DNA of 64,000 bases from Brachypodium distachyon (lineage: Eukaryota > Streptophyta > Magnoliopsida > Poales > Poaceae), in the NCBI RefSeq assembly GCF_000005505.3, contig NC_016132.3, positions 56,620,914 to 56,684,913 of the forward strand, in the 5' to 3' direction. The notes beneath the pieces were generated by a model that was not told the DNA's origin, did not search any database, and worked only from the letters and a program-made list of their open reading frames with translations. Below are positions 1 to 13,584 of the stretch, one piece after another. The first letter of the stretch is position 1; every line of letters begins with the position of its first letter. A program made the translations under genes and the position numbers.

Positions 1-3000
1 CAAGTGGCGAAAGAATTTTGTTCCCGCTTTCTGTCATCGAAACTCCTTTTCTTCAGCCTTATCTCCAAACAAACACCGAATAAAAATAAATAAATAAAAA
101 GGCCACGGCGTCACAGCAAATGCCTTCCAGGTTGCCATCGGCCAGCAGCACAAAGCCGCGTCGCATCAAAAGGCAGCGACCATAATATCCGCCATTTTCG
201 CCAGAGTGGAAAAACACGAGACATCAAAAAAAAAAAAGGGTCACGATATTCCCGATAAGCGAACGCGGAGGGAACCCAAGGGATGGATGATGGAGCGCGG
301 GTGCGCCACGAGAAGGAGAGGCCGTGGTGTGCAGACGTGGAGCACTGCCGCCTCCTGGCCCGGGCTATCGTGTATTTTCCATTCATTCGTGTGGATATGG
401 CGCCCGGCGCGCTGAGAAAAGAGGCGAGAACAAGTCAAGTGGGGGCTCGCCCCGGTGCGCGGTAGCGCCAGCCAACCGGAGCCCGGCGCCGGATCGCGCG
501 GCAGGACAGAGGATAAGCCAAAGGCAAACAAAGGCCAGCCGCGTTGGGGCGCATGCGTACGTGCACGTTGCCGAGACGAGATCGACGCGCTCCGGGCCAA
601 AAAAACGCAGGCAATCTGGACGCCACTCTCGGGCTGCGGCCAAAACGCAATCTGGACGCGCACGGGAATCTGGAGAAGGAGCCCCGATGGATTGGATCGG
701 GGAGCGAGCGGCGTCTGTCCACGTCCACACACGCGCACACACAAACACGCACGTAAATACGCCGACATCTGAAAGATCGGCCCATCGACAGTCCCTGCTG
801 GCGGGCACAGTGGTAGGTCTCGCTCAATCTCGGCCCGTCGTGTCTCATCTCATCCACCCCAGCCGGGAAGAACCGGCCGCAATGCATGCGACCTCATCTC
901 CTCCCGATCGTGTGACACCTGTGCTCGACAGCGTGTAGTCCAGTGTAGTGGCGCGCTTTTATCCGTGATTTTTTGGACGTTTTTTTCTTCTTCTTTTCAA
1001 ACAGTAGTCTGGACTCCTGCATCCATCTCCTGCGCCGATCAAGACACGCCCTGCGCCATAGCTTCGGCTTTGCTTGCTAGTGGAGCTTGTGCTTCCGTCC
1101 GATGTGTCGTCCACTGAAACAGAGAGATCTGCTCGCTCATCCGCTGCTTTGCATCCATGATAATCCGGCACGATGAGACAGTTGCCACGCAATTTCCATT
1201 CTGTTTCTTACACAGGCAAAAGTATATGAGACTTTGTTGGCGGCATCCGTCCCAAAGGGAAGTGGATCTGTATATCATGCTTACGTAACAGGGGATAGAG
1301 TAGCTCCCAAGCAGATCACGAGCAAGAACCGAATCTAGGACTGATCTCCTTTCTTTCTCCTAAAAAGGACTCTAGTTCAGACTGTTTTAAAAAAGGGTTT
1401 TTCTGCCCCCAAGCAATTAGCGATGTTAATGCGATGAGCAGGGATAAAGAAAACAACAAAAGATAAGCTCAAGAGAAAGGAAAGGAAAAAAGAAGAGGGG
1501 TCATCTACTGGTTGCTACGCCACCACATGGTACCAAATGAAGGCCGCTTTAAAGATATCCGGAAGAAAAAGACTTGTGTCTCAAAGAACAATGATCCGAA
1601 AGAATCAATAAGGAAAGAACCATCCGAGATTTTTCGAACGAATTAATGTGTATACAGTTCGTGTACACAAAAGCAAAGCCTACATGTGAATGAAGCCAAC
1701 ACCCACACTAGCTCCTACTCTCTACTATTAGCTTGCTTGTAAAGAAAAGTGGCAAAGTTACCATTTAATTTGCTCCTCAGATGAACGCAACACTGGTCGG
1801 CGCATGATCCAGATTATTAATTGGCTGCACCAACATAGTAGTACCTCCCCAAAAGGTAAAACTCACGGTACCGCTTTCTGAAACTGTTGCGCCACCAAAA
1901 TCTTGGTTGTTTTATAAAAGAAAAACAGAAGCAGCGATAGAAGCGTGAATGCTTGGTTTCTCAAGCGTTGCACTCAAATTCTCCAGCCACAAAACGGCAA
2001 ATAATATCCTGTTATCACGAGGAAGTAACTGGCCCACATAACCATCTGGTCTTTGCAAACATGTGGTGGGTTGAGTTCAGAGAAGCTGCGACCCAAGAAC
2101 TGAAAGAAACTTGCTTTTGATTAGGCGTGGACCCAAGAGCCATAAACTAATTAGAGATGCAAATAGCAACGGCACATCTCGTCTTAACAGACAAAAAAGG
2201 AGTATTAACTAACACGTTCATTTAGTAGCAGTAGTGGTATATATTCAACTAGAGGATATTGAGTGCAAGCGAGAACTGTTCATCGCTGATCAGACAACCG
2301 TGACATAGCCATCTCTGCAAATAAAAAGAATGCCGTCCAGACAACTACCACCGTCTAGAAATGCAGAGCCGTCGGATCCTGCCGCAGGAGGGAGAGGCTG
2401 GCTAAAGCTATTTTCTTTTGTGTTTGACCAAACTGCCACTCCACACATCATTCATTGTTGATCCCCTAGTTTACTTGCAGAGGCCGCCGATGATGCTGTC
2501 GCCATCGTCGCCCCCCCTCGTCACATTCATGTCGTGTTGTTAGCAGCTTAAATTTTTGAAAAGAATCCCGCGGTGGCTTCAGTTCGGTGCGAAGCTGACA
2601 CCTGAATTTGTGGATCAAAAGGCTGACGCCCAAGCAGGCATCAAGGATAACTGAATTATAATTCATTCCCTCCAGGTTTTCACTTTCATACGGTGATGGT
2701 CCAACAATGATCCAACCCTGAAGGTATGACCAAACGTTTGATCTTATCTTTGATTTTGCTTGCTCTATCATACGAGTTTCTGTTATGTTTCTGGTTATGG
2801 AATTGCATCCGTATCACTTTAGTCTGGCAGATCTGAAGAATCTGATACATTCTAACCTAGCAAAATGGGTATTCTACAGGAGTGCACAGAACAGTAGAGA
2901 ACTAAAGCAAGAAGAGTCGGGACGTTTCTTCATCCAAAACAGTGCAGTTTCATCAATTCTCAGTAGTGCCGGTCCCTGTCTCTGTTCCTGTGAAACGTAT

Positions 3001-6000
3001 TCCGGGAACAGTATTAGGGTGGAGATTTATTTGCAGGGCCTTTGGATGTAACTGTCGGAGAGATTTATACAGGCGATCGATGTACACTCACATCATCCCC
3101 CGGCCACACTGTCAAATGCTGTCGAGATTATTCGAGGTGAAGTGCTGCGCACATTTTCTCCAGGGAATCGGAAGCTGACAGAGAAAAAGGAACCTTTTTC
3201 TCCAACTCTTCTTTTTTCTTCTCCCTCTTGTTAGACCTGTCGTTCTCACCGAAAAACGGCAGTTGGAAAACTAAAAGCTCTCAAGAATGCAGTTAGTTAC
3301 TATATCGAGTAGACCTATTAACTGCCATCAAAGAGTTTTAATCACAGTAAAAGCAGGTCAGGTGAAACCTTTTCTCCATCCCTTTCGTTTTTGCCAGTAA
3401 AATCACCATGTCTCCTTGGCTGAAAAGGTTGTTTCCTAGTACTACAAGATTGTAGTAAATAAATCGAGTTCTTCTGTGGTACACCACATAATTGCACTGC
3501 AAATCAAATCACGTAGCTGTGCCAAGGATAAATAAATCTTTTGCAGGAGTCGACATGTCCGGAGACGTTCCTGTCATGTCCTGCCGAAAAAGCCTAAAAA
3601 CCGTGCCAACCTTTGGTTTTGTTGCAAGAGGGGGGCCACACATGGAAGAAAAAAAGCTAAGAACATACAGAACACGGGAGCAACCTAACACGATCTGCAA
3701 AAGACCAACCCCTCTTTGAAACCGCAACCTAATCACAGCCTAAATTAGGTTTTGGGCGGCCATTTGCATGGTTGCCCAGCCGAGGTTATTAGCAGGACAA
3801 ATCCACCTAAAAGCAGTCTTCAATAGGGAATAGAACTAGACAAGAAGCTTGTACCACTAGCTTAGCCTGTTCCATGCAAGCAAGAGTGACCCACTTCCTG
3901 CTCACTCTCTCTCCTCAAAACTAAGGAGACATGCCAATTCCATTTTGTTTATTTTTTGCTGTCAGGCATTCAGATGGGGAAGAAGAATGGTGATATGAAA
4001 CACAAGAGCTATGTTAAGGGGGGGAAGCTTGCAAAGATGGTCAATGTGGGGTTCTTGTTGCATTGCCTTTGAGAGTGAGAGGCATGCATCAGCATCTTCT
4101 CTCCTGTCCTATGGCCATGGGCAACATTTGGAGGCGCCCAGCCGGCACACATTGTCACGGCGACTTTAATAAGATCGGGGGATCGATCTTGACATGGCGA
4201 TGGTCAGTGAAGAGGCGTCTGATCAGATTAGACGTGACGCCCTATTGGCTGGAAAGGGAGTAGTATAATTGAGGTGTTTGAGACGCACCCCATGGCCAAT
4301 GGTGTCATGACACGTGTCTGTTGCCCCGTCAGCTGGCGGTCCAGACCCAGACCTAAATTTATGCTCCCTGATCAGTTGGAACGCATTAAGCCATTGGCTT
4401 GTGGTTACTTCTTCTTTGGGGAGCTATCAAAGGCTCCAAAAGGGTATCTTTAATTGCAGGGAAGAATTTAAGGATCCGTGTTGATCTGGCATCAAGCAAC
4501 TAATTAAGCAAGCAAGCAGGAGGAAGAGGAGGAGGAGGAGCAGCACTAGATTAGTGGTTTGCACGAGTTCGGTTGGAGCAAGTGTGCATAGACTAATCAG
4601 ATTTGTCTGACACTTTTTTTGATTCCTGCTGATTCAGACATCACATGTAGTGGCATATCAGATGCAAATGAACAGTAGCTCAACATATATAGCAGATGCA
4701 AGCTGGTGCTTGCAGAAAAGAATCTGTGCCTGAAGAAGAGGATGCTTTAGTTTACTATTAGCAACTTAGAAGTACTTCTTGTGCTTTGCTGACCTAACTC
4801 CCATGAATGATTCATAGACTGTGGAGAAGGCCAACAGAAACGCATGCCTGCCTGCCTGCATCTGCTCCACCATTAGCCTATGCTAATCTTCCTGTACTGA
4901 CCCAGTATACTATTAGCCACCATTACCAAGCGCTAACCACTGCATTAGTTCAGAACGGTCTCTTCGCTACAGCGTATCTGGCGAATAAGTTGGTTTCACC
5001 TCAACAACAGTTACTGCACGCCTATGATTCTTAATGTCGGAGGGGGTAAAAAATTTAGAAAGATGGTGATGGAGAAAGGAGGCCCTTTTAATCTGTACTT
5101 GGATTGGACAAGGGGCCCCGGATGACTTGTCAAGGTAGGAAACGCCAGCAAATCGGAGAAAGAAAGAACAATGATATGCCTACAAAAATGAGACTGTTAA
5201 GGATTAAGACAAGGTGAGCAGACGGAGCTTGCTGTTGCTGTCATATGATCGTAGCCGACTGATCGATAGTACAAAGCCGTTTGCCGTTCCAGTACAAGAA
5301 AGAATCGATGATCTGTGACGCAAAAGGGCGATGAACACTAGCACAAGACTAAATTAAAGCCATATTGTTTGATTAGCGTGGTGTCTCCGGTGCTTAAAAT
5401 GGGTATTAAACCCCCGACCATGACAAGGACTAGCCTACAGATGCAAGCAACCTATCAGATGAGGCTATGGATCAGAATTATTTACTTTCTGACAAGTGCT
5501 TACGAATTGCTGACAGTAGCACCACAGCAGGTCCTGAGTCCAGACATGTTATTAACTGCATGCAATGCAACCCCTCAGAGCAAAGCCACAGCACCAAATT
5601 TACCAGAGTACGTACAACTCATGTGAAAACATGTTACGTATCTACCTACCTTATCAACAGAAAGGCTAAACGGTTTCTACTTTCCTTTTAAAAACCAGTA
5701 CCTTTTTCTTTGGTTCCATACGGTTGAAAAAACATGCTCACTACTGTAAGCATTGCCTCCCTTATCTGAAAGAAAAGGCTAAAGTAAACCGAACACCAAT
5801 GGCAATCTGAAGTTCTGAACCTACTCCAAAAAATTGTATTCCGAGATGAGATGAGAAGTGAATTCTGAAAGCAACAGTTAATGTACACTTATCTATCTAG
5901 TATCAGCTGTTCAGATGCACCTACAGAGACTGGTTCCCTCTCTCCTTTGTTTTCCGAGTAGACTAGCAGCATAGGCTTGTATCACGGCTACTGAAGGATA

Positions 6001-8058
6001 ACAATATTAATACCCTGTGAGCTTAAGCTACATTAGCATGCTCCTTAGTAGGTTAAGAAACGCCATCAGCAAGCACCTACTTCCATGCATCTCCGGTTCA
6101 CGGCGCGCCCATCGTCTCATCTCTTCGGGGTGGTGCCATCACTGTGCTAGCTCGACGTCGACGGGCACCGCCACGGCGTCATGTCGCCAGTAGAATAATG
6201 GTGGTCGGGGTTGGGGAGGATGAGACGTGACTGACGTCCGTGATTAGACGAGATGTTATATGTCTTATGCGAGAGGTAGGGAGGAGAGGACGGGGCCTTC
6301 CTCTTTGTTGAACAGTAGCAGCTGTTGTTGCACAGCGTTGATTTGCGTGTTTCAGCTGCTGGAGCTGACTGCTGGGCTGCGATATATACATGTCCTGTTG
6401 TTTGTTTTATGCTGTTCGATGGATCTGGACATGGAAGAAGAAGAATTAAGTGCGTCGAGAAAAGAAAAGGAAACGGGAGAGTTTGCTACAAGTCACTCGT
6501 GGATTAGAAGTAAAAAGCAGAAAATTCAGAAAACACAGGGAGTAGCTATATATGACAGAGGACCGCTTGGACTGCAGGCTTTTCTCTGGAATGATTAAAC
6601 GAAGGCACGGCAGCATCTCATAAGAAAATCACTACTACCTACTATAAATGATTGTACTGCAGCCTTCTTTTCCTGACATTTCTACGTGCCTGCAGAGAGA
6701 GATAGAGTCTGAGAGGGGACAAAGCAGTACTGACAATACAGTGTTATGTTCACATGAACAACTCTTCAGACCAAAGCAACCAAAACCTTACTTAGCCTGC
6801 TGTGAAGGAGCCGAGCTGATGAAAGATAGCTTAAAGAAACCCAATGAGCTGTTAAAACTTGGAGCTGTCAGCACACACAAGGGGGGTTGGCAAACAGGCA
6901 GAAGAAGATGAACAGCAATGTAACCTGATAAGTTAAACAACAGCAGCAACTGCTGTAGGATCGAAGCAATCTTACCACTGCATAGATCTGTCATCTGTTA
7001 ACTAACCTCATTTTTCGACCGGTCGGCGACGACGTCGAAAGCGCATGTTAATTAATCTTGGAAATGACTAATCGCCTTTTTCCGTACGAAACTAACTGGA
7101 TTAGGTTCCAGACAAAGGCAGCATGTCTCAGGGCTTTACATATCAGCAGGTTCAGGAAGAAACCAAATACGCTTGGAAGCAACGTTGTAGCCGATCTTGA
7201 CAAAGCTCTTACATCAGGGGCTAGCTAGCTTAATTAGTTGTTAAATTTGACTAGATAACCAAAGCATAGCCTTGTCCCAAAAGCGAACTTGGGGGGCAAA
7301 TGTGCAATATAGTATGAGCAGTTCTGCAATCCTGTCCATGTCGTGGCGTAACTGATCAGTGCAAGGGCCATGTTAGTCGCCCGACTAAGAGAATAATTAG
7401 CAAAGTTCCATGTTAGTTTTGTAAAGGTGTCTGCCTTCTATGGGTTCGTGGCAAAAATATATTTGACATGCCAAACAACACATGGAAAAGGAGGGGTACT
7501 GTTTTCTCCTTATAGAACAGGGTGTTGCACTAGTTCTGTATAGACCCCAGACCTAACACAACACCTACTATTACTTTTCTGCACCCTACTTGGTTACTTT
7601 TCTGCATGCCACTTAGTGCCATATTTGAATCACTTCAAATCAGTGCTTCATTCTTTGTTTTAAGCTATCTTCTTTCTAGATTAATTCTAATCAGCTCTAG
7701 ACTTGATTACACATAGCACATATAGTGCTCGATTAAAGTGACAAATAATCAGGCTGCAGTGTGCATCTCTATTATTATCTGCTGTGTTTTTAATTGACAT
7801 ATATAGAAGGATACAATCCTTCTGTGAAACCATTCATAGTTGAGGTGTAATTAAATTTCTTTTACAAATACAAGCTGGTGTGTATGGGAAAATTCAGAAC
7901 GTAACAATTCCAAAGAAATCAGTTTATTTCTCGCACGAAACAAAGAACAATCTCATGCTCCCTCTCCGATCGATGCAAGAACACTTATTTAGTCGCTTCA
8001 ATAAAGAGAATAATACAAGCGACATAAGCATCAAAACCTCCAACAATGCAAACTACTA
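1..8058. other. Intergenic DNA, no gene supported
   Basis: No open reading frame here resembles a known family, and none has the GC-rich, long-exon look of the genes later in the window. Bases 200-950 are GC-rich and contain a CA-rich stretch near 725-750; they could be the promoter or first untranslated exon of a gene lying off the left edge, but no coding signal supports this. The rest is AT-mixed. A palindromic G-box, GACACGTGTC, lies near 4310. Short open frames, for example near 2466-2771 and 6260-6598, look like chance. Confidence 0.5.
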
Positions 8059-8171
8059 CTCCCTCCGATCCTAAATTGTTGTCGAAATATTACATGTATC
8101 TAGACGCATTTTAAGAATAAATACATCTATATTTGGGCAAATTTGAGTCAAGAATTTAGGATCAGAGGAAG
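8059..8171. mobile_element. Stowaway-type MITE, 113 bp
   Basis: The element starts CTCCCTCCGATCC and ends with the inverted match GGATCAGAGGAAG. It is flanked on both sides by the dinucleotide TA, the target duplication expected for Tc1/Mariner-derived Stowaway elements. It is noncoding. A copy of the same family and the same length lies at 53,895-54,007. Confidence 0.85.
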
Positions 8172-8295
8172 TATTTTATTGGCGCTTAGACAATTAAAGT
8201 ACAAAATAATAATTCATTTAAGCGCCAGGCCCAAAATTAAGTGTCGATACCGGTATTTGGGTTGGGAATAAACCCCACAAACAAGCTAAAAAAAA

Positions 8296-8511
8296 CTCAC
8301 TCCTTTCCTAAATATAAGATGATCCACGTCGAACTTCTTAAAGTTTGACCAAGTTTTAGATTTTTTTTACTAATATTTAGAATATCAAATAAGTATATTA
8401 TACAGATATACACCATGACTGGTTTAACAAACTAATCTAAAGTTGTATGTTGATAGATTTTTTTATACTTAGGACAAAGTTAAAACATCTTATATTTAAA
8501 AACGGAGAGAG
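8296..8511. mobile_element. Stowaway-like MITE, about 216 bp
   Basis: The left end CTCACTCCTTTCC followed by TAAATATAAGATG pairs with a right end that reads CATCTTATATTTAAAAACGG and then GAGAGAG. The right flank is TA. The arms are long and AT-rich with several mismatches, so this is an older insertion than the one just upstream. Confidence 0.7.
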
Positions 8512-9561
8512 TAGAATTTTTTTTTAACCTATCACATAGCTGATCTTCATCTAGAAGTTTTTTTTTTACCAATTCATCTAGAAGGGTTAGGCATGATACA
8601 TGACGCCATGCATGTACATGTTACAAAAAGGACTATAGTTGTACAGTGGCTGCTAATTTTGCAGTTAACTAAATCAAACTATTCTTCCGTACCCGGTTGG
8701 AGTATCCGGCGAGCGAGTCTACCACTCGTCAACGGCAGCATATATAGAGCCCTTTGGCAGGCACCGCCATGGTGTCACTTCAGGCTAAAACAATAATTTT
8801 CCTTCTGAAAGAACTCTCCCGACTAAAATAATCCAGCAACCAAAATAAATAAACAAATCCAGTTCAAAGACGTGAGCTGCATGATTAGGACGAGCAAGTC
8901 AATAGGCTGTGTTATCAGTTTGGGTTAGCGTAAGCGGGAGGAGAAGGCACAAAAAAGGCTGTCGTTACTCTGGCAATTAGCTTCTCACACGTTCTTGTAT
9001 TTTTGTTTTGGTTCTGTTAGGCGATTTTTTTTAAAAAAAAATGCAGTGTAGAAGTGCAGTGCATGCAGCTCAAATGTTGTTCCAGGTGTTGATGGCTTGG
9101 TTTGTATACATACATGGGGGCCATATATGTCCGGCCAGACGGCCAGTTGTGTCTTCTTTGCTTGTGGAACCGGAACAGCACCCAAATCATTGAGGAAGCT
9201 GATTCGTATTGTATCTTGCACAAAGAATATGGGGGAAAATATCTGTTGATTTTTTTAGAATTTTAGGAACCGTGAGATGTGCATTGAAAACTATATACTC
9301 CTTTTTGAATTTTAAGAGTAGCTGGGAATAGTAGCAGAAGAACGCATAACACTAATAATCTACCAATGACCTTTTTTCAAGTCAATGCCGCAGGAGATTA
9401 GCAGAGCACGCAAATAATTGAACATGTTGGAGGATACAAAATTCAAACCTTATAAAAATAGAAGACTGGAAGCGCGGAGTAGTACTAGTATTTTGGTATG
9501 TGCATGCGTGATATGTGGGGTTTCCCTTCTTGCAGTTGATCTTGCAGTTGTGCATACAGTA

Positions 9562-9674
9562 ATTCCTCCGTCTCATAATAACTGATTTGGACTTGTCTAA
9601 ATATGGATGTATCTATGACTAAAAAATATTTAGATATATGTAATAGAAAATCAATTAATATGGGACGGAGGGAG
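9562..9674. mobile_element. Stowaway-type MITE, 113 bp
   Basis: The left end ATTCCTCCGTCTCATAATAA pairs with a right end ATATGGGACGGAGGGAG. Both sides are flanked by TA. The body (TCTAAATATGGATGTATCTA) is typical of the grass Stowaway consensus. It is noncoding. Confidence 0.8.
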
Positions 9675-10029
9675 TACCTGTGTGTTCGAGCAACAACCCC
9701 AGTGCGCAATGATTCGGTATAGCGCCCTTGGGTATACAAGTCGTTACACTAAGTCTGTATAGAGTTTACAAATAAATTGATATTTTAGTTAGGATAAAAA
9801 GGAATATCGAACTAAAAAATACCTGACATTATCTCGTATTACTGCATGTCACGACATACAAATGGACCCTTTTTTCTTGCTCTCGATTTGTGTCTTGATT
9901 GCTCTCGATTTTGTGCCTTGATTGCCCACCACATCGACAACAGAAATGCATTCTCCTGTCTCATGTCCATGAGAGCGACACAGTCCACAGCCGATAGTTA
10001 TCTCTTTTTTTTATAGTAAATGAAAGACC

Positions 10030-10270
10030 CTTACATGGGTCATACGGAGTATGAGTCAGGTAGAGGTCCATAGCTATCGCCACCGTAGTTGCTGGGTCTG
10101 AAATTCCATAGTAATAAGCACCGATGCACCCAGAAAATGTCCTTCCATCCCGACACAGCCCATCTCCGTGCTCACGGTCCAGTCCATTTTCTTTCGGCCT
10201 GTTGCAAACACCGGCCCGCATACCCAGGCCAGGCGTCCTTTTCCTGAGTCCTGATACCATTCTCTCAAAA
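10030..10270 (-). pseudogene. Decayed RNase H-like retroelement remnant
   Basis: On the minus strand two overlapping frames together read like the plant RVT_3/RNase H domain found at the C-terminus of many LINEs and in retroelement-derived genes. One frame gives STEMGCVGMEGHFLGAS and the other continues YYGISDPATTVAIAM, so a frameshift separates the halves. I recognise the pattern 'FLGAS..YYGISDPAT.EAIA' from that family; no complete catalytic set is visible. It is surrounded by noncoding DNA and no target duplication was found. It could also be a chance resemblance, hence the low confidence. Confidence 0.35.
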
Positions 10271-12776
10271 CAAATTTTGTAAAGATTGCACTAACCCCCT
10301 AAAAATACTGGTATGTAAAGATTGCACTAGTTTCTAAAAAAAAGAAGTAAACATTGCACTAGTTTCTCCAAAACAAATCTGTAAATATCGCACCAAGATG
10401 TCGGTGGATGCCTTCGTGCCGAAGTTAGAGAATTAGGCTATTGGTTCGATTCCTTTAATTATGATGTAATTTTCACTAAATAAGCAAAAAAAGAGACTAA
10501 ATTAGTGAAGGAATTACCTTTTTCGTTGGGTTCATTTGAACCCAATGGTTCTATAGCAGCTCCGCCACCAGCGTGGAGGTGGTCGGAGAGGCGAGCGACA
10601 TCAACGGACGCGTCTCCCACTCCCCTGAGAAGTAACTGGTGAGGTCCTCGGCGCAGGACCTGGCTCGCTCGTGTGAAGCGGTGACACCAACCACCCCACG
10701 GCCGCGGTCGAAGGAGGCCTTGCGGATCCCCGCCCGGAGATGCGCAGGAGCGAGGGTCGAGGACGTATTCGGTACTACTGGTACCACCGCGCCGATGGTG
10801 AAGTAGACGGGGAACGGCGGCGGTGAGGCCGTGTGGCCTTGGAAATTTCGAACATCCTTGTTTTTTGTTTTGTTTTGGGGGGACGATGTTGTTTCTCGTT
10901 TCCTTTCCGCAATCTCTACTTTATTAGTTCGTTGGGCTTCAGGAGAGAGGGGACGGGCTCGTCCCTTTGCGGCCTATCTCTTCTGCTGTGTATGTGCAAT
11001 TGGGCCAGGCCGTCGCAAGGCACCGCGAGACCGTGGCTTGCCTCTGGCCTTGTAAATCTTCGAGCTTGCACGAGGTTACATCTGAGATTTCGCTGGGCCG
11101 GTCTCTTGCTGCCTTGTTTCGAATCCCTCCCCGTCCAGTCCGATGTTTATCTCGCGTTTTTGCCTATGCTGTGCAAGTTTTTTACAATGGGCAAGGCAAA
11201 GTTGACGATATTTTTGTGCGCAATTTTCTTTTCACGATACTAGACTTTTATATGTAGACTTATATTCTTGGGGGGACTACCATATACACATGTCAAGTCT
11301 CAGATTCTGAACGCCGATCAAACAGCACGGCATGGAGCCACGCACGGGTGACAAGAAATCAACTGAACAGTGCCACTGGTTCTCCGCTGAGACCGCTGCC
11401 CAGCACACACGGAACAACCATGCATTTAAGAAGGATCCACCAGAGTCCGCCGCTCGAGTACGACGCGGCCGACGTCGACACGCAATGCTCTCTCTCTCTC
11501 ACACACACACGCTGCTGCTGCTGCAGGCAACCACAGCTTCTGAGCTCATGCCGCTGCTCCATCTCTCGTTCGTCACCCTCACCGGAGCAGCTAGAAGTCG
11601 AGGCGCTGCAGATGAACAGCCAGCGGCCGGCTCGTATTCGCATCAGGAATTCAGGATCGAGATCTGTTGAGGTCGAAGAGAGAGCGGGCACCACGGAGCT
11701 GCTGGTGCTGATAGGGGAGGCGGGGTCACGGGGGCGGGACCTCCTGCTGCTGTCCCCGCATCGCCCGGCACACTGACGCGGCCAGTCTGGGAACGTACTA
11801 CGTGCGTTAGCCAATGGCCCGGCCGGGGACGGACGCGGCCCAGATTTGGAGATCGATCCACAGTGAATGAGTGCCGTACTCACCTGTACTGCTGCTGGCT
11901 GTGTGCCCGGCCCGGCCAGCCTCCATCGCCCACTCCTCATGTTTACCACCCGTTACTGCTACGCATCTCGCTCGGCTACTGGCGACGGAATGGACGGATC
12001 GTTGGATGGATGCAAACACCTGGTTGTTGTTCCTGCCTTGTGTCACGCGAGCGCGCTTGCCTGCACACAGTAATAAGCTTGATCTTGACCTGACAGTCGA
12101 GGAAAATGAGTGTGTCGAGGGGTCTCAGTTTTGCTCCCGTGCCAATGATCGGTTGGATCGACCGATCTCGGTTCTCACCGTATTCCAATCAGCGCCAACG
12201 CACGTGAGACTCGTTTTTGCAGTTTCAGCACCCTCGGTGTCCGGTGAGACTTCTCACAGAGTACGCACCCAATAGTGCTCCATGAACTGCGTCTCGCGAA
12301 ACAAAAAATCTGCAGTGGCAGGTACGCGAAATGGCCGGCGAGGAAGAGGATCAGGGGGTGGGTGCCTGATTGGACGGGGGCAAAGCGGGGAAGCAGGCAG
12401 CGCTGAGCGAGGCGAGAGCACATGGCTCGCGCCCTCCGATGTGCTTTACGAGATCCACTTCGATCTCGCTTCCGTATCTATGTATTCCTCGCTTTGCTTG
12501 GCATCTTTTCCTTCACTCTCGCGGTTCGGGGCCGGAGCTTCTCTCTCTTTTTAGAGCGCGTTCATGCAATTTTCGTTGCTGGAACATTGGGACCCACATG
12601 CTCGTGAGACGCGTCTGCCGTGCAATGTGTGTAACAGTGTCAGAAAATTCAGAATCATCTGTAGCTCAGATCATTTACTCCCTCAGCACATGTACAATTA
12701 GGACATCCCATAAATAAATAGTTGATAATTCTCCATTAGCAGCAGTGCATATTGGTTCTCAAAACTCATTTGCCTG
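10271..12776. other. Intergenic DNA with GC-rich islands
   Basis: Bases 10,530-10,830 and 11,330-12,560 are GC-rich and give open frames of up to 196 aa (for example 11,359-11,949 on the minus strand). The translations are low-complexity and serine/arginine-rich, and they match nothing I recognise. A short TC/CA microsatellite lies near 11,488-11,510. I see no supported gene. Confidence 0.4.
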
Positions 12777-12791
12777 ACGGGATCATGATTT

Positions 12792-13569
12792 CTTTTTTGG
12801 AAGTGGTCCTGCGCTTGTATTAAGATCTGAGGTGAAAGGACCTCAGGGTAAAGTTACAACCAGAGATAACATCTACTAGGACCCAAGAAAAAAACATAAT
12901 TACAACTTGGTCCCTTGTGGACACGTACACACAGGGCACACGTCGAGTTTTTGGCGACCTGCGCCAAATATCTTGGGCATACCTGCGCTTCGGAGAAGAG
13001 AGATTCGCCCCTGTCATGGGCAGCCGTCTCCTGGAAAGGATAGATGCGTCTTGGCCTTCCATCTTCCATGCCAGCAAGTCCTTGAACCCACAATGGGGCC
13101 TCGCATGGAGGTTGAAGAAGGATTTTGCTGGAGTTGAAAGAGAAAGAGGCAGCTTGCATCTGCCACCAAAAGACCTGAAGTGAAGACTTGAAGAACCACC
13201 GGTGTGCTAAACTATGAGATTTGGGAGCAGGTGGTTTTGGATACACATCAACGCAGGATTTATTCAGGGAAAGAAAACTAAGAGAAGGAAGAGCAAGCCA
13301 GCCAAGGAAACAACGAATCTCAGCGATTTTTCCTGCCAGAAACAGAGAACAAGGTCGCCAAGAACTCGCCACGTCCAAGACACGCTGGGCTCCAAGAGAA
13401 AGCGTCGCCGAGACGACGAAAACGAACTGAACAACAACTACTATGTACGCACCCGCCGGAGTGGGAGGGGAAGGAGAGCAGGCGAAGCTAACGGCACAGG
13501 GCCAGACAACAAGGTTTCTGGAGGAGACGAGAGCTTGGGGAAGAGAAAGAAAGGGAGCTCGTTCAGCTT
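12792..13569 (-). mobile_element. Retroposon insertion, 778 bp, with 15-bp target duplication
   Basis: The segment is bracketed by perfect direct repeats ACGGGATCATGATTT at 12,777-12,791 and 13,570-13,584. On the minus strand it ends in a short A-rich tail immediately before the duplication, as expected for an RNA-templated insertion made by LINE machinery. The minus-strand 5' part is pyrimidine- and GC-rich, like an untranslated leader. The 3' part is AT-richer and finishes with a TTAATACAAG-like stretch. The longest minus-strand frame (12,854-13,378, 174 aa) shows no reverse-transcriptase motif. It could be an internally deleted LINE or a processed pseudogene of an unidentified transcript. 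The insertion itself is well supported; the source is not known. Confidence 0.8.
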
Positions 13570-13584
13570 ACGGGATCATGATTT

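Noticed and set aside
4300..4330. G-box palindrome GACACGTGTC with nearby CCAAT motifs
   Set aside because: No gene start lies nearby, so a promoter role cannot be supported.
11359..11949. 196-aa minus-strand open frame
   Set aside because: Its composition is low-complexity, frames on both strands are open across the same GC-rich island, and no domain is recognisable.
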